Of a stretch of 64,000 nucleotides of DNA, positions 43,386-53,270 are shown piece after piece. The stretch is taken from assembly GCA_902595845.1 (NCBI GenBank), contig CACJRN010000005.1:1-64000 (forward strand), read 5' to 3'. A program made the position numbers and the translations under genes. The notes beneath the pieces were generated by a model. It ran no database searches and was not told where the DNA came from. It worked only from the letters and a program-made list of their open reading frames with translations. Position 1 is the stretch's first letter; every line of letters starts with the position of its first letter. Source of the DNA: an uncultured Gammaproteobacteria bacterium (lineage in GTDB: Bacteria > Pseudomonadota > Gammaproteobacteria > Steroidobacterales > UBA11654).

Positions 43386-44780
43386 ATGAGCACATATTTT
43401 GACATTGAATTACAGGATGAGACACCCGCATCGGTGTTCATGAAGTTGCGTGAGCTTACTCCAACTTTTTTACTGGAGAGTATCGAAAGAGGAGTCGACC
43501 AATCAAGATACTCATTTTTGGGCATAGGAGCAGCTCAATCCATTCAAGTGAGAGATGGAAATTTCATTTTAAATGGGGAAAAAGTAAGCAAGCCAAGCTC
43601 TCAGTCCGAAGTGATGAATTTGTTTAGAAAAACACTCAAAGAAACCCCTGATTTAAAACCTGCAATCGAAGACATACCATTTTCAGGAGGTATGGTCGGC
43701 TTCAGTTCATTTGATATGATTCGTCATTTCGAGAAATTGTCTGTACCCAAGGGAAAAAAAGGCATTTTAAGCCCTCCAGATTGTTCATATCTTTCTCCAA
43801 CTTCACTTTTGGTCTTTGACCATGAAGCCAATAAGATGGCACTTCTTCATTCTGGAAATGAGGAAGAAAGAATAAATTTAAGGTCTGAAATACTCACAAT
43901 GCTCAACAAGGAGATCACCCAAACATATAAAAATAAGACATACTCCGAGCCAATTGGAAATATCAATGAAGAAAACTTTTATGATGCCGTTGAAACAGCA
44001 AAGCATCATATTTTTGAAGGAGATATTTTCCAGATCGTTTTATCCATTGCTTTCTCAGGAAGTTATGACCTTGATCCTTTTGATGTCTATCGAGCAATGC
44101 GATTGATCAACCCATCTCCTTATATGTTTTATTGTGAATCAGATGGTTTCAAAATTGCAGGATCTTCTCCAGAGGCTCTGGTTAGATTGGGAGGTAATAA
44201 AGCATCACTCAGGCCGATCGCAGGGACAAGACCAAGAGGCAAAGATTCAGAAGAAGACAATTTAAATAAAGAATCACTACTCGCGGATGAGAAAGAGATC
44301 GCAGAACATATCATGTTGGTTGATCTTGCACGAAATGATCTTGGACGTGTCGCAAAACATGGGTCAATCGAGGTCGAACCATATCAATCGATTGAATACT
44401 ATAGCCATGTGATGCATATCGTCAGTGGTGTTCAAGGCAATTTAGAAGATGACAAAGATGCCTTTGATTTATTTGCCGCAGCTTTTCCTGCAGGAACTTT
44501 GGTTGGCGCACCAAAAGTCAGAGCAATGGAATTGATTGATGAAATTGAGCCAGAACTCAGAGGTGTTTATGGAGGCACTGTAGGCTATTTTTCAAAGAAT
44601 GGAGACATGGATCAGGCAATTGCAATTCGAACCATTGTTTTTTCAGATGAGAAATATTGCTTTCAGGCGGGTGCGGGGATTGTAGCTGATAGTTTGCCTG
44701 AGAATGAATACAAAGAAGTCTTAGCAAAAAGCCAGATTCTCAGAACAGCATTAAAAATGGTGAAAGAGGGTGAGTTATGA
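43386..44780 (+). CDS. trpE: Anthranilate synthase component I
   Basis: Makes anthranilate from chorismate with ammonia supplied by TrpG. The 464-residue protein carries the tryptophan feedback motif TFLLESIERG near residue 29, and the catalytic chorismate-binding domain: GDIFQIVLSIAFSG, GSSPEALVRLGGNKASLRPIAGTRPRG, LVDLARNDLGRVAKHGSIEV, HIVSGVQGNL and PAGTLVGAPKVRAMELIDEIEP. The SPE and PIAGTRPRG motifs favour TrpE over PabB. First structural gene of the operon; ATGA overlap with trpG. Controlled by the attenuator just upstream. Confidence 0.97.
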   Translation: MSTYFDIELQDETPASVFMKLRELTPTFLLESIERGVDQSRYSFLGIGAAQSIQVRDGNFILNGEKVSKPSSQSEVMNLFRKTLKETPDLKPAIEDIPFSGGMVGFSSFDMIRHFEKLSVPKGKKGILSPPDCSYLSPTSLLVFDHEANKMALLHSGNEEERINLRSEILTMLNKEITQTYKNKTYSEPIGNINEENFYDAVETAKHHIFEGDIFQIVLSIAFSGSYDLDPFDVYRAMRLINPSPYMFYCESDGFKIAGSSPEALVRLGGNKASLRPIAGTRPRGKDSEEDNLNKESLLADEKEIAEHIMLVDLARNDLGRVAKHGSIEVEPYQSIEYYSHVMHIVSGVQGNLEDDKDAFDLFAAAFPAGTLVGAPKVRAMELIDEIEPELRGVYGGTVGYFSKNGDMDQAIAIRTIVFSDEKYCFQAGAGIVADSLPENEYKEVLAKSQILRTALKMVKEGEL

Positions 44781-45367
44781 GAAAAATTCTGATGATTGAT
44801 AACTTTGATTCTTTTACTTATAACCTGGTTCAGGGGTTCAGATCCTTAGGTACTGAGGTTGTGGTCTTTAGGAATGATGCCATTACCATTGATGAAGCAA
44901 AAGCCCTAGCACCAGACTTCCTTGTTATATCCCCAGGACCGGGAAGACCGAAAGATGCTGGTATCTCAATGGAGATCATCAAAGCATTTGCATCGAATGT
45001 ACCGATCCTCGGTGTATGTTTGGGGCATCAGTGTATTGTCGAAGTTTTTGGCGGTAAAATCACATATGCAAAGCAGCTCATGCATGGCAAAACCTCCGCA
45101 ATCGAGCACGATGAACAGACCATTTTTAAAAACATAAAAACACCGATGATTGTCGGTAGATATCACTCTTTGTCTGCAGATCAAAAAGAATTACCAAGAG
45201 AACTTGTGGTGAGCGCAAAGACTCCAAATGGTGAAATAATGGCAGTGAGACACAGCGTTTATAAAACTGAGGGAGTTCAATTTCATCCTGAAAGCATAAT
45301 GACTTCAGCAGGAATGCATTTAATGGAGAATTTCTTGAATATAAAAAAACCAGGAGACAAAACATGA
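44777..45367 (+). CDS. trpG: Anthranilate synthase glutamine amidotransferase
   Basis: Releases ammonia from glutamine for TrpE. The 196-residue class I amidotransferase has MIDNFDSFTYNLVQ at the start, PGPGRPKDAG, the catalytic cysteine in GVCLGHQCIVE near residue 80, and the His/Glu pair in GVQFHPESIMT near the C-terminus. It is not fused to trpD, unlike in E. coli. It overlaps both trpE and trpD by ATGA. It could also serve PabB. Confidence 0.97.
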   Translation: MRKILMIDNFDSFTYNLVQGFRSLGTEVVVFRNDAITIDEAKALAPDFLVISPGPGRPKDAGISMEIIKAFASNVPILGVCLGHQCIVEVFGGKITYAKQLMHGKTSAIEHDEQTIFKNIKTPMIVGRYHSLSADQKELPRELVVSAKTPNGEIMAVRHSVYKTEGVQFHPESIMTSAGMHLMENFLNIKKPGDKT

Positions 45368-46383
45368 ATCATAATTTAGAAGATTTTTTAGCCATGCTTC
45401 TAGACGGTAAAGACTTATTAGAAGATCAGTCTGAGGAATTAATGACTGCAATGACAGAGGGCGAAGTTGAGCCAGCATTGGCAGGAGCACTACTGGTGGC
45501 TTTGCGGATGAAAGGCGAGTCAGCTGAGGAAGTCAGAGGTTTTGCCAATGGTATGCGTAAGGCTGCCAAAGAAGTTGAGTTAGAAAATTCTTCTGAGTTG
45601 ATCGATATTGTAGGAACAGGCGGTGATGGCTCACACAGTTTTAATATATCGACAGGCGCAGCCTTGCTCAGCGCTGCATGCGGTCTTAAAGTTGCAAAGC
45701 ATGGCAATCGCTCTGTTTCCAGTAAATCAGGAAGCGCCGATTTGCTCGAATTTCTTGGTTATCGCTTTCCAACAGATGCCGATGGTGTCAAAGCACAAAT
45801 GAGCATGAATGGCTTTAGTTTTTTATTTGCGCCAAATTTTCATCCAGCAATGAAACACATCGCTCCAATCAGAAAAGCATTAAAGATTAGAACAGTTTTT
45901 AATATCCTCGGGCCACTCACAAACCCAGCCAAACCATCCTTTTATTTACTAGGAGCATTCAGTTCTGAAATGGCGTCACTGATGGCATCCAGCTTGAGCG
46001 GAATGGAAATGAGTCGAGCGTTTGTTGTCCATGGATTAAATGGTTGGGACGAGCCAACACCTGCTTCTAAATTTGAACTATTCGATGTGAGCAAAGATTC
46101 AATTTCACATAAAATCATCGATCCGTCAGAGCTCGGAATGGATAAATGCAAAGAGGAGGATCTGAAAGGTGGAACGTCTGAGGTCAATGCAAAAGCCTTA
46201 TTAGAAGTTTTTGATGGCAAGGACAATGGGGCACATGAAGATGCATTGGTTTTGAATGCGGCTCTATCTCTTCAAGTTGCAGGCAAAACAGCAGATCTCA
46301 TTGAAGGAATTGAAATTGCAAGGCAGACAATTGTGAGCGGAAAAGCAAAAGACTTTCTGTCGGGTTTGACAAATGGGGATTAA
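45364..46383 (+). CDS. trpD: Anthranilate phosphoribosyltransferase
   Basis: Transfers phosphoribose from PRPP to anthranilate. The 339-residue protein has the PRPP and metal motifs DIVGTGGDGSHSFNISTGAALLSAACG and KHGNRSVSSKSGSADLLEFLG, then FLFAPNFHPAMKHIAPIRKALKIRTVFNILGPLTNPA. Length is standard. Its last 11 nt overlap trpC, one of several overlaps that suggest coupled translation through the operon. Confidence 0.97.
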   Translation: MNHNLEDFLAMLLDGKDLLEDQSEELMTAMTEGEVEPALAGALLVALRMKGESAEEVRGFANGMRKAAKEVELENSSELIDIVGTGGDGSHSFNISTGAALLSAACGLKVAKHGNRSVSSKSGSADLLEFLGYRFPTDADGVKAQMSMNGFSFLFAPNFHPAMKHIAPIRKALKIRTVFNILGPLTNPAKPSFYLLGAFSSEMASLMASSLSGMEMSRAFVVHGLNGWDEPTPASKFELFDVSKDSISHKIIDPSELGMDKCKEEDLKGGTSEVNAKALLEVFDGKDNGAHEDALVLNAALSLQVAGKTADLIEGIEIARQTIVSGKAKDFLSGLTNGD

Positions 46384-47203
46384 ACAAAAAGAGAATTTTC
46401 TTGAGCGGATGACTCTTTCAAGCATGAAAAGACTCGAAGAGAATAAAGCCAAGCGATCAGAGGAAAGCCTCTTGAGGACTTGCGAAGGAATAGAAAGAAT
46501 GTCTTCTGTGCAATTTCAATCAGAGTTTATTTTCATCACAGAAATTAAAAAATCTTCACCATCGCTGGGCGAGATATCCAGACCAGAATTTAATCTTTTT
46601 GAGCAAGCCGAAGTTTACGTTGATGGGGGTGCGGATGTGATTTCTGTTCTAACCGAGCCAACAAAGTTTTCTGGCTCGTTAAACGATTTGGATGATATTT
46701 CAAAAACATTTTCTAAGGCGCTCACCATGAGAAAGGACTTTCTTGTTGAACCTTATCAGGTTTCCGAAGCTTTTATGCATGGTGCCAGCGGTGTTCTTTT
46801 AATCACGGCGATGCTGAGCGATGCCATGCTTAGAATGATGATTGATCGAGCAATAGAGCACCAAATGTTTGTCCTATTGGAGTCTTTTGATGAGGAGGAC
46901 ATGCAGCGATCGAAAGACATCATTTCAGAATACGGCTCCCAAAGTGCGAACATTCTTCTCGGTGTTAATTGTCGAGATCTAAGGACACTGGATGTCAGCT
47001 TTTCGAGGTTTGAAGAGCTTTCTGTCCTAATACCTCAGGATGTCATGTGCATTGCTGAAAGCGGAATCACTGAAGCCTCAGAAATAGAATTCCTATCGCA
47101 GATTGGTTATTCAGGTGCATTGATAGGAACATCATTGATGCAATCAGAAAACCCAGGCCAGTTATTAAAGGAAATGATGATGGCAGCATCAAAAAAGAAA
47201 TGA
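46373..47203 (+). CDS. trpC: Indole-3-glycerol-phosphate synthase
   Basis: Closes the indole ring in tryptophan synthesis. The 276-residue single-domain TIM barrel has FITEIKKSSPSLGEISRPEFN near residue 53 (catalytic Glu and Lys), DVISVLTEPTKFSGSLNDL, MRKDFLVEPYQVSEAFMHGASGVLLITAML, LLGVNCRDLRTLDVS and IAESGITEASEIEFLSQIGYSGALIGTSLM. It is not fused to trpF, in contrast to E. coli. The overlap with trpF is 4 nt. Confidence 0.97.
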   Translation: MGIKQKENFLERMTLSSMKRLEENKAKRSEESLLRTCEGIERMSSVQFQSEFIFITEIKKSSPSLGEISRPEFNLFEQAEVYVDGGADVISVLTEPTKFSGSLNDLDDISKTFSKALTMRKDFLVEPYQVSEAFMHGASGVLLITAMLSDAMLRMMIDRAIEHQMFVLLESFDEEDMQRSKDIISEYGSQSANILLGVNCRDLRTLDVSFSRFEELSVLIPQDVMCIAESGITEASEIEFLSQIGYSGALIGTSLMQSENPGQLLKEMMMAASKKK

Positions 47204-47811
47204 AAACTTTAATCAAAATATGCGGCATAAGAAGGCTTGATGATCTTGAGTGCGCAATAGAGCATGGGGCAGATTTTATTGGCTTTGTTTTCGTAAAGTC
47301 CTCACCGAGGTATATTGATGCTAAGTCTGTTGCAAGCTTGGTGCGCTCAATACCAGATAAAATAAAAACCGTTGGGGTTATGCAACATGCAACACAAAGC
47401 ATTCTCGATTCTATTCTAAAAGACTTTAGGCCCTCTTATATCCAAACGGATGCCAATGATTTTGCATCACTCAATTTGCCAACTGATATCAAAAAAATAA
47501 AGGTTTATCGTGAAGAACAGAATTTTGATTTCTCCAGTATTGATGATCAATCATTGGCCCTTCTAGAGGGGCCAGTCAGTGGTTCAGGTGAGTTAGTCAA
47601 TAGAGATTTCTTGAAAGAAGCATGCGAGAAAAAAAGACTAATGGTAGCTGGCGGCCTTTCTCCTGATAATATTCAGAATATTTTAGAAGAAGTGAATCCA
47701 TACGGCGTGGACGTAAGTAGTGGAGTTGAAAGTGAAAGAGGCAATAAAAGTAAGGAAAAAATTATTCAATTTAATAAAATTGTCCGTAAATTTGATGAGT
47801 CAAAACAATGA
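47200..47811 (+). CDS. trpF: Phosphoribosylanthranilate isomerase
   Basis: Amadori rearrangement in tryptophan synthesis. The 203-residue barrel starts LIKICGIRRLDDLECAIEHGADFIGFVF (catalytic cysteine in KICGI), then KIKTVGVMQHAT, VAGGLSPDNIQ and the catalytic aspartate in PYGVDVSSGVES near the C-terminus. It overlaps both trpC and trpB by 4 nt. Confidence 0.96.
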   Translation: MKTLIKICGIRRLDDLECAIEHGADFIGFVFVKSSPRYIDAKSVASLVRSIPDKIKTVGVMQHATQSILDSILKDFRPSYIQTDANDFASLNLPTDIKKIKVYREEQNFDFSSIDDQSLALLEGPVSGSGELVNRDFLKEACEKKRLMVAGGLSPDNIQNILEEVNPYGVDVSSGVESERGNKSKEKIIQFNKIVRKFDESKQ

Positions 47812-49028
47812 GAAGTGAAGATCAAAACCTATTAAAAGCATTGCTCGATGGAGAGTTTCCAGATGAATCAGGGAGATTTGGAGTTTTCGGAGGGCAGTAC
47901 GCACCTGAAACTTTGATGCCGGCATTAAAAAAGTTAGAGAAGAATATCAAAATCTTCCTGAAAGATAAGACATTTCAAGAGGAGTTCGTGAAAGAGCTCA
48001 ACAGTTGGGCTGGTCGTCCAACTGCACTGACTTATGCAAAACAACTCAGTAAAAGGTGGGGCGTTGAGGTTTTTCTCAAGCGAGAGGATTTGACTCATAC
48101 AGGTGCTCACAAGATCAATAACGCACTCGGTCAAGCGATGCTTGCAAAGAAATTGGGCGTGAAAAGGATTGTTGCAGAAACTGGCGCTGGACAACACGGC
48201 GTTGCTTCCGCAGCTGCATGTGCCAGAGTGGGACTACCTTGTACAGTTTATATGGGCGCAATTGATATCGAGCGACAGGCTCCAAATGTCGACCGAATGA
48301 AACAATTGGGTACCGAAGTGATTTCTGTAATGAGCGGAGACCAAACTTTGAGGGCTGCCATTGATGAGGCGTTTAGGGATTGGGTATCAGACCCTGAAAA
48401 TACACACTATATAATCGGCTCTGTAGTAGGCCCGCATCCCTTCCCATTCTTGGTTAGGGAAATGCAGTCCATTATAGGAAAAGAAGCAAGACAACAGATG
48501 TTAAATGTTGAGGAAAGCCTTCCGGATGCAGTTTTTGCTTGCGTAGGTGGGGGCTCAAATGCAATTGGACTCTTTCACGCTTTTCTAGGTGATAGCGAAG
48601 TAGAGCTATTTGGGATAGAGGCAGGAGGGACAAGCGATGATTTGGGTGAAAATGCAGCGACACTTGCCTCTGGAAAACCAGGCATCCTCCACGGAACTTA
48701 TTCCATGTTATTACATGACAATGATGGCTTAATTCAGGAAACACATTCAGTATCGGCTGGGCTTGACTATCCTGGCGTTGGTCCAGAGCACGCATTCTTA
48801 CAATCGATAAACCGAGTAAAATATTCCTCAGCAAGAGATGATGAGGCCTTGGAATTATTGAGAGAGGTTTGTGAATATGAAGGAATATTACCAGCCATTG
48901 AAAGCTCCCATGCTTTTGTCGAAGCAAAAAAATGGGCCAAAGATAACAAAGGAAAACGAATTTTAATCGGGCTTTCTGGAAGAGGCGACAAGGATATGCC
49001 CACGCTCAGTAAATTAATGCATGAATGA
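47808..49028 (+). CDS. trpB: Tryptophan synthase beta chain
   Basis: PLP enzyme that joins indole and serine. The 406-residue protein has GRFGVFGGQYAPETLMPAL at the start, the PLP lysine in DLTHTGAHKINNALGQA near residue 98, ETGAGQHGVASAAACA, the phosphate cup CVGGGSNAIG and SAGLDYPGVGPEH. The sequence fits the classical TrpB1 that works with TrpA. It overlaps trpA by 8 nt. Confidence 0.98.
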   Translation: MRSEDQNLLKALLDGEFPDESGRFGVFGGQYAPETLMPALKKLEKNIKIFLKDKTFQEEFVKELNSWAGRPTALTYAKQLSKRWGVEVFLKREDLTHTGAHKINNALGQAMLAKKLGVKRIVAETGAGQHGVASAAACARVGLPCTVYMGAIDIERQAPNVDRMKQLGTEVISVMSGDQTLRAAIDEAFRDWVSDPENTHYIIGSVVGPHPFPFLVREMQSIIGKEARQQMLNVEESLPDAVFACVGGGSNAIGLFHAFLGDSEVELFGIEAGGTSDDLGENAATLASGKPGILHGTYSMLLHDNDGLIQETHSVSAGLDYPGVGPEHAFLQSINRVKYSSARDDEALELLREVCEYEGILPAIESSHAFVEAKKWAKDNKGKRILIGLSGRGDKDMPTLSKLMHE

Positions 49029-49794
49029 ACATATGTTTGGCGGTCAATACATAGAGGACAGAATAAAGGCTCCCAAAGCGCCTGGACCTGCGATCATCCC
49101 ATTCATAACTGCAGGTCATCCTAATGCTGAGGACTTTAAACAGACACTCTATGATCTCGCAAAGAAAGCGGATGTGATTGAAATTGGGGTTCCATTTTCT
49201 GACCCCATGGCAGATGGGGTGACTATTCAGAGATCAAGCCATATGGCCATAGAAAATGGGGTGACGTTGACATGGATTTTCAGTCAACTTAAAGAAATTA
49301 AACTAGACACCCCAATTGTTCTGATGAGCTATTTAAATCCACTTTATGTATTTGGCTTGAAAGAGCTTGTCGAGGCTTCCATTGAATCTGGAGTTGACGG
49401 CTATATTGTTCCAGATTTGCCAATTGAAGAAAGCAAGGAACTCAATGATCAACTGACAGACGCTGGTCTAGCATTGATTCAATTGGTCACACCAGCGACA
49501 CCATCAGATAGAATTGAAATGATTACCAAACAAAGCTCAGGATTTATTTATGCAGTGACTGTTAAGGGCGTTACAGGGGGAGAAAATGCTTTGTCTGCTG
49601 ATGTGACGGATTACTTGGAACAAGTTCATGAGATTTCAAAAATACCCGTATGCGCCGGCTTTGGTATCAGAGATAAGTCTGATGTTGAAATGATTGCTGA
49701 GCATGTCGATGGCATCATTGTCGGCTCTGCAATTGTTGAAACAATTGAGCAAGGCAATAGCCCAACAGAATTTTTAGATCGGCTTAAAAATTAA
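49021..49794 (+). CDS. trpA: Tryptophan synthase alpha chain
   Basis: Cleaves indole-3-glycerol phosphate and channels indole to TrpB. The 257-residue barrel has IPFITAGHPNAEDF, the catalytic glutamate and aspartate region VIEIGVPFSDPMADGVTIQ, VLMSYLNPLYVFG, GYIVPDLPIEES and a glycine-rich phosphate site (AGFGI, GIIVGSAIVE). Last gene of trpEGDCFBA. Its stop overlaps the convergent sulfotransferase by 4 nt, and no terminator hairpin was seen there. Confidence 0.97.
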   Translation: MNEHMFGGQYIEDRIKAPKAPGPAIIPFITAGHPNAEDFKQTLYDLAKKADVIEIGVPFSDPMADGVTIQRSSHMAIENGVTLTWIFSQLKEIKLDTPIVLMSYLNPLYVFGLKELVEASIESGVDGYIVPDLPIEESKELNDQLTDAGLALIQLVTPATPSDRIEMITKQSSGFIYAVTVKGVTGGENALSADVTDYLEQVHEISKIPVCAGFGIRDKSDVEMIAEHVDGIIVGSAIVETIEQGNSPTEFLDRLKN

Positions 49795-50894
49795 AGATCG
49801 AAATAGGAAATATAATTCACAAATTTATTTTCTACCTCGCCAGAAGCCCTAAAGAATTTTTCATAGGAATATGAATGCTTCGATTTTAATTTTTTAGTAC
49901 CGATTCTTGTTGTCAGTTTTCTTTCAAATGCCTCATCGTGTTTGATCGAAAATTTTTCAAAGATTTGATTGGTAATCTTAATGGGATCATCGATTAAATG
50001 ATTAAATTGTAAGTCGATCATTTGATCTTTTGGAATCAATTCACGGCCATTTAAAAGTTTCTCAGTCGCGTCTTGCCAATATAAAAGCATCTGATTGCCG
50101 ACGAGAATTGGATCCACATGATTCGAGTACCCGAGCCTTAGATTGAAGGCAAGATTGCTGATTGATGGCATGCTGAATCTAGGGTTTCGATGTAAAAAGA
50201 TAAAACGTGCTTTCGGATAAGTATTTAAAATTTCTTCTATGTGCGCTATGTGGCATGGATCTTTTAACAGCCATATGTTTTCATCCGCTTCTGAGGACAG
50301 TGCATTTAGAAACATCTGATGTACCCTGAAAGAAGATTCATAAGATGAATCTGAGATGAACTTTATGTAGTTGGGCAAATTTGCTGAATAGGCAAAGCTG
50401 ATGCTTTTTAGATCATATGCTGTAATCAGTTGACACTCCTCTGGCTGAGCATAATGCATCGGATGAATATCATACAGCTGTGGCACCAAGCGATTGATGC
50501 TAAACAGCTCAACTTGTGTTCTTAATTTTTTTATTAAGGTCTCGATTTTAGTTTTTGCAATCGACTGTGCTTGAAATATTTCCCAAGTAAATGGGCTCCT
50601 TAAACTTGGATGAGCATGCAATAAGTCGAATAAGAAACTTGTTCCTGATCTGGGCAATCCTGTGATGAATATAGGATCATCCTGTTTAAAAGATGACCTA
50701 TTTTCATTCATGATTTCCAAAGATAGCCTGATATCAAGCCTTTTTTTCAGACCTTTGTAGACAAGAAAGTTTCCGAAATCATTGAGTTTTGCATGATTTT
50801 GATAATCCTTGATAAGGATATCCAGAACATTTTGAATGCCTGGATCTATGCTGAGAAGATCAGCATCAATTGCTAATTTTTCTAAATTTTGCAA
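49791..50894 (-). CDS. Sulfotransferase-family protein
   Basis: PAPS-dependent transferase family, 367 residues. The 5'-phosphosulfate loop PIFITGLPRSGTSFLFDLLHAHPSLRSPFTWEIF lies near residue 76, and the 3'-phosphate site is YPKARFIFLHRNPRFSMPSISNLAFNLR near residue 230. Proteins of this large Sulfotransfer_3-type group often have unknown acceptors. The start is a TTG without a clear ribosome site; an in-frame stop closes the frame 11 codons upstream, so no alternative ATG exists near the N-terminus. It lies 13 nt downstream of ubiB on the same strand. Confidence 0.85.
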   Translation of the reverse strand: MQNLEKLAIDADLLSIDPGIQNVLDILIKDYQNHAKLNDFGNFLVYKGLKKRLDIRLSLEIMNENRSSFKQDDPIFITGLPRSGTSFLFDLLHAHPSLRSPFTWEIFQAQSIAKTKIETLIKKLRTQVELFSINRLVPQLYDIHPMHYAQPEECQLITAYDLKSISFAYSANLPNYIKFISDSSYESSFRVHQMFLNALSSEADENIWLLKDPCHIAHIEEILNTYPKARFIFLHRNPRFSMPSISNLAFNLRLGYSNHVDPILVGNQMLLYWQDATEKLLNGRELIPKDQMIDLQFNHLIDDPIKITNQIFEKFSIKHDEAFERKLTTRIGTKKLKSKHSYSYEKFFRASGEVENKFVNYISYFDL

Positions 50895-50907
50895 AGCAAC
50901 TTGGGTA

Positions 50908-52512
50908 TTACTGTTTTGGTTTAGATATTAGCAGAACGATCAGTCCTATGGCGATAATTGAAAATGCAGCTGCTTGATTGAATCCAAGCAGTACTGCTCC
51001 TACGATCAAGAAACCGACCCCGATAATTCCCATATAGAGCTGTCTTACAAAATATGAGATGTCAACTTGTGGAGAATTTTGTTTATTTTCATCCTCATCT
51101 AGGATCTTTCTCATAAGAGGAGGTATTGATTCAATGGTTTTTTTGATTTCTGGGAGATCCTTGTGAATCTTTTTAAATGTATTGGTGATGCTGAGCTGTT
51201 CCTTTCTCCATTCTTCCATCACCGGTTTTGCACTCGAAACAAGATCCAATTTTGGATAAAGTTGTCTGCCTAGTCCTTCGATATTCAGTAGCGTTTTTTC
51301 CAACTGGATCAATTGTGGTTGGTTGACCATATTAAAGTCTCTTGCTGTCTCAAATAGCCTAAAAAGCAGCTGACCAAAAGATATTTCTTCAAGGGGCTTA
51401 TCTGCGATGGGGTCACACACGGTTCTAATTGCAGACTCAAATTCATTGGCTTTGGTTTCATCTGGCACCCATCCAGCAGAAATAAAGTTATTTGCTATTT
51501 GACCGTAATCTTTTTCAAAGAATGCATTGAAACTTTTTGCCAGATATTCTCTGTCTTTTTCCTCAAGACTGCCTACAATTCCAAAGTCCACGGCAGCATA
51601 TTTCGGATTGCTTGGATCAGCGACATCAACAAAAACATTTCCTGGATGCATATCCGCATGAAAAAGATTGTGATGAAAAACTTGAGTGAAGAATATCCTT
51701 ACACCATTTTTTGCTAACTGCTCAAAGTCGACGCCCAATTCTTTAAGTTTTTCTGTATTGTCTATAGGGATACCATGAATTCTTTCTTGAACAAGAATAT
51801 TCTTTCTACAAAAATCCCAATGTATTTCAGGAACCTTGATGATGCTTGAGCCTTCCCAGTTTCTTCTAATCTGAGCACAGTTTGCTGCCTCTCTCATCAG
51901 ATCCAATTCATGTAAAACTGTTTTTTGATAGTCTTTGACCACTTCGATCGGCTTGAGCCTTTTTGCGATCGAGAATTTACTCAGAAGATTTGCTATTAAA
52001 AAAAGGATATTCATGTCCTCTTTAATCTGTTCCCAGATATTTGGCCTAATGATCTTAACAATGACCTCTTCACCACTGATGAGTCTGGCTGCATGAGCTT
52101 GTGCTACAGATGCTGAAGCCAAGGCCTTTGCGTCAAACTCTGAGAAGATTTCATCGATTCCATCTGGATATGTCTCAGTCATGATCTCCAATACAATCTC
52201 TTCAGCAAATGGAGGGACATCATCTTGTAGTTTTGAGAGTTCCTTTGCAATGTCTTCAGGCAAAAGGTCTGGTCTGGTGGATAATGATTGACCGAACTTG
52301 ACATAAAGCGGTCCCAGCTCTTCAAGTGCGAGCCTTATTCTCTCTCCTCTCGGTTGGTCTGCTTTGCCTCTGAACCACCTTCTTGGCAATAGAAACAGTA
52401 TTATTTTGGTGCGTTTGTTTGCACCGAGCTCATCAATGAGTTCATCCAAATGAAACTTTATGAAAACATTTAGAATGGATGAAAATCTTTTTAGTGCTCT
52501 TAAGGTTGCCAA
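50908..52512 (-). CDS. ubiB: Ubiquinone biosynthesis ATPase/kinase-like protein UbiB
   Basis: Atypical protein-kinase-like ATPase required for ubiquinone synthesis. The 534-residue protein has the diagnostic LYVKFGQSLSTRPDLLPEDIAKELSKLQDDVPP (KxGQ motif) near residue 70, ASASVAQAHAARL (Ala-rich loop in place of the glycine loop), HADMHPGNVFV and AVDFGIVGSL (kinase-type catalytic and metal motifs), and two C-terminal membrane helices. It lies 2 nt downstream of ubiE. The ubiJ gene that usually stands between ubiE and ubiB is absent. Confidence 0.95.
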   Translation of the reverse strand: MATLRALKRFSSILNVFIKFHLDELIDELGANKRTKIILFLLPRRWFRGKADQPRGERIRLALEELGPLYVKFGQSLSTRPDLLPEDIAKELSKLQDDVPPFAEEIVLEIMTETYPDGIDEIFSEFDAKALASASVAQAHAARLISGEEVIVKIIRPNIWEQIKEDMNILFLIANLLSKFSIAKRLKPIEVVKDYQKTVLHELDLMREAANCAQIRRNWEGSSIIKVPEIHWDFCRKNILVQERIHGIPIDNTEKLKELGVDFEQLAKNGVRIFFTQVFHHNLFHADMHPGNVFVDVADPSNPKYAAVDFGIVGSLEEKDREYLAKSFNAFFEKDYGQIANNFISAGWVPDETKANEFESAIRTVCDPIADKPLEEISFGQLLFRLFETARDFNMVNQPQLIQLEKTLLNIEGLGRQLYPKLDLVSSAKPVMEEWRKEQLSITNTFKKIHKDLPEIKKTIESIPPLMRKILDEDENKQNSPQVDISYFVRQLYMGIIGVGFLIVGAVLLGFNQAAAFSIIAIGLIVLLISKPKQ

Positions 52513-52514
52513 CT

Positions 52515-53270
52515 TCAGTCCTTATAACCAATGTGTAGTGCGACGATTCCACCTGTTAAATTCTGATATTCAGCACGATCAAAACCAGCGCTCAAGACCA
52601 TCTGCTTTAACTCCTCTTGATCTGGGTGAACCCGTATGGACTCAGCCAGATACTGATAGCTTTCTCTGTCATTCGCGACCCATTCACCAAGCATAGGAAG
52701 AATATTGAATGAATAGAGGTCATAAATAGGGGAGAGCATTTCATTGGGCTTGGAAAACTCCAGAATTAACATTTTTCCACCAGGTTTCAGAACGCGAAAC
52801 ATTGACTTCAGCGCATTTTCTTTCACTGTTACATTCCTTAATCCAAAAGCGATTGTGACGCAATCAAAGTGATCATCATCAAACGGTAAGTTTTCCGCAT
52901 CTGCCTGCATGACCTCTATATTTTTGAGCTTTCCTCTGTCCAAAAGTCTCGATCGGCCCTCGTCGAGCATGGATTGGTTGATGTCTGTCATCACGACCAA
53001 GCCCGATTCGCCCACTTGCTCTCTTAACAATGCCGCGATATCTCCAGTGCCACCTGCGACATCAAGTGCTTTCATGCCAATCTTCAATCCTGTTTTGGAA
53101 AGCATGAATCGTTTCCATAACCTATGCACACCCATAGACATCATGTCGTTCATGAGATCATAGTTGGTTGCAACTGAATCGAAAACTTCTTTTACCTTTT
53201 CAGTTTTTTTCTCTTCTGTAACCGTTTCAAATCCAAAAGATGTTGTTTTATTGCTCTCTTTTTTACTCAT
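52515..53270 (-). CDS. ubiE: Ubiquinone/menaquinone biosynthesis C-methyltransferase UbiE
   Basis: SAM-dependent C-methylation of the benzoquinol ring. The 251-residue protein has [25 protein letters not shown] near residue 34, the SAM site [58 protein letters not shown] and [15 protein letters not shown], all characteristic of UbiE/MenG. It overlaps xerC by 4 nt and is coupled to ubiB. Confidence 0.97.
   Translation of the reverse strand: MSKKESNKTTSFGFETVTEEKKTEKVKEVFDSVATNYDLMNDMMSMGVHRLWKRFMLSKTGLKIGMKALDVAGGTGDIAALLREQVGESGLVVMTDINQSMLDEGRSRLLDRGKLKNIEVMQADAENLPFDDDHFDCVTIAFGLRNVTVKENALKSMFRVLKPGGKMLILEFSKPNEMLSPIYDLYSFNILPMLGEWVANDRESYQYLAESIRVHPDQEELKQMVLSAGFDRAEYQNLTGGIVALHIGYKD

Noticed and set aside
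48472-48927. 151-residue minus-strand ORF opposite trpB
   Set aside because: It is antisense to conserved trpB codons, and its His/Leu-rich composition is typical of a shadow ORF.
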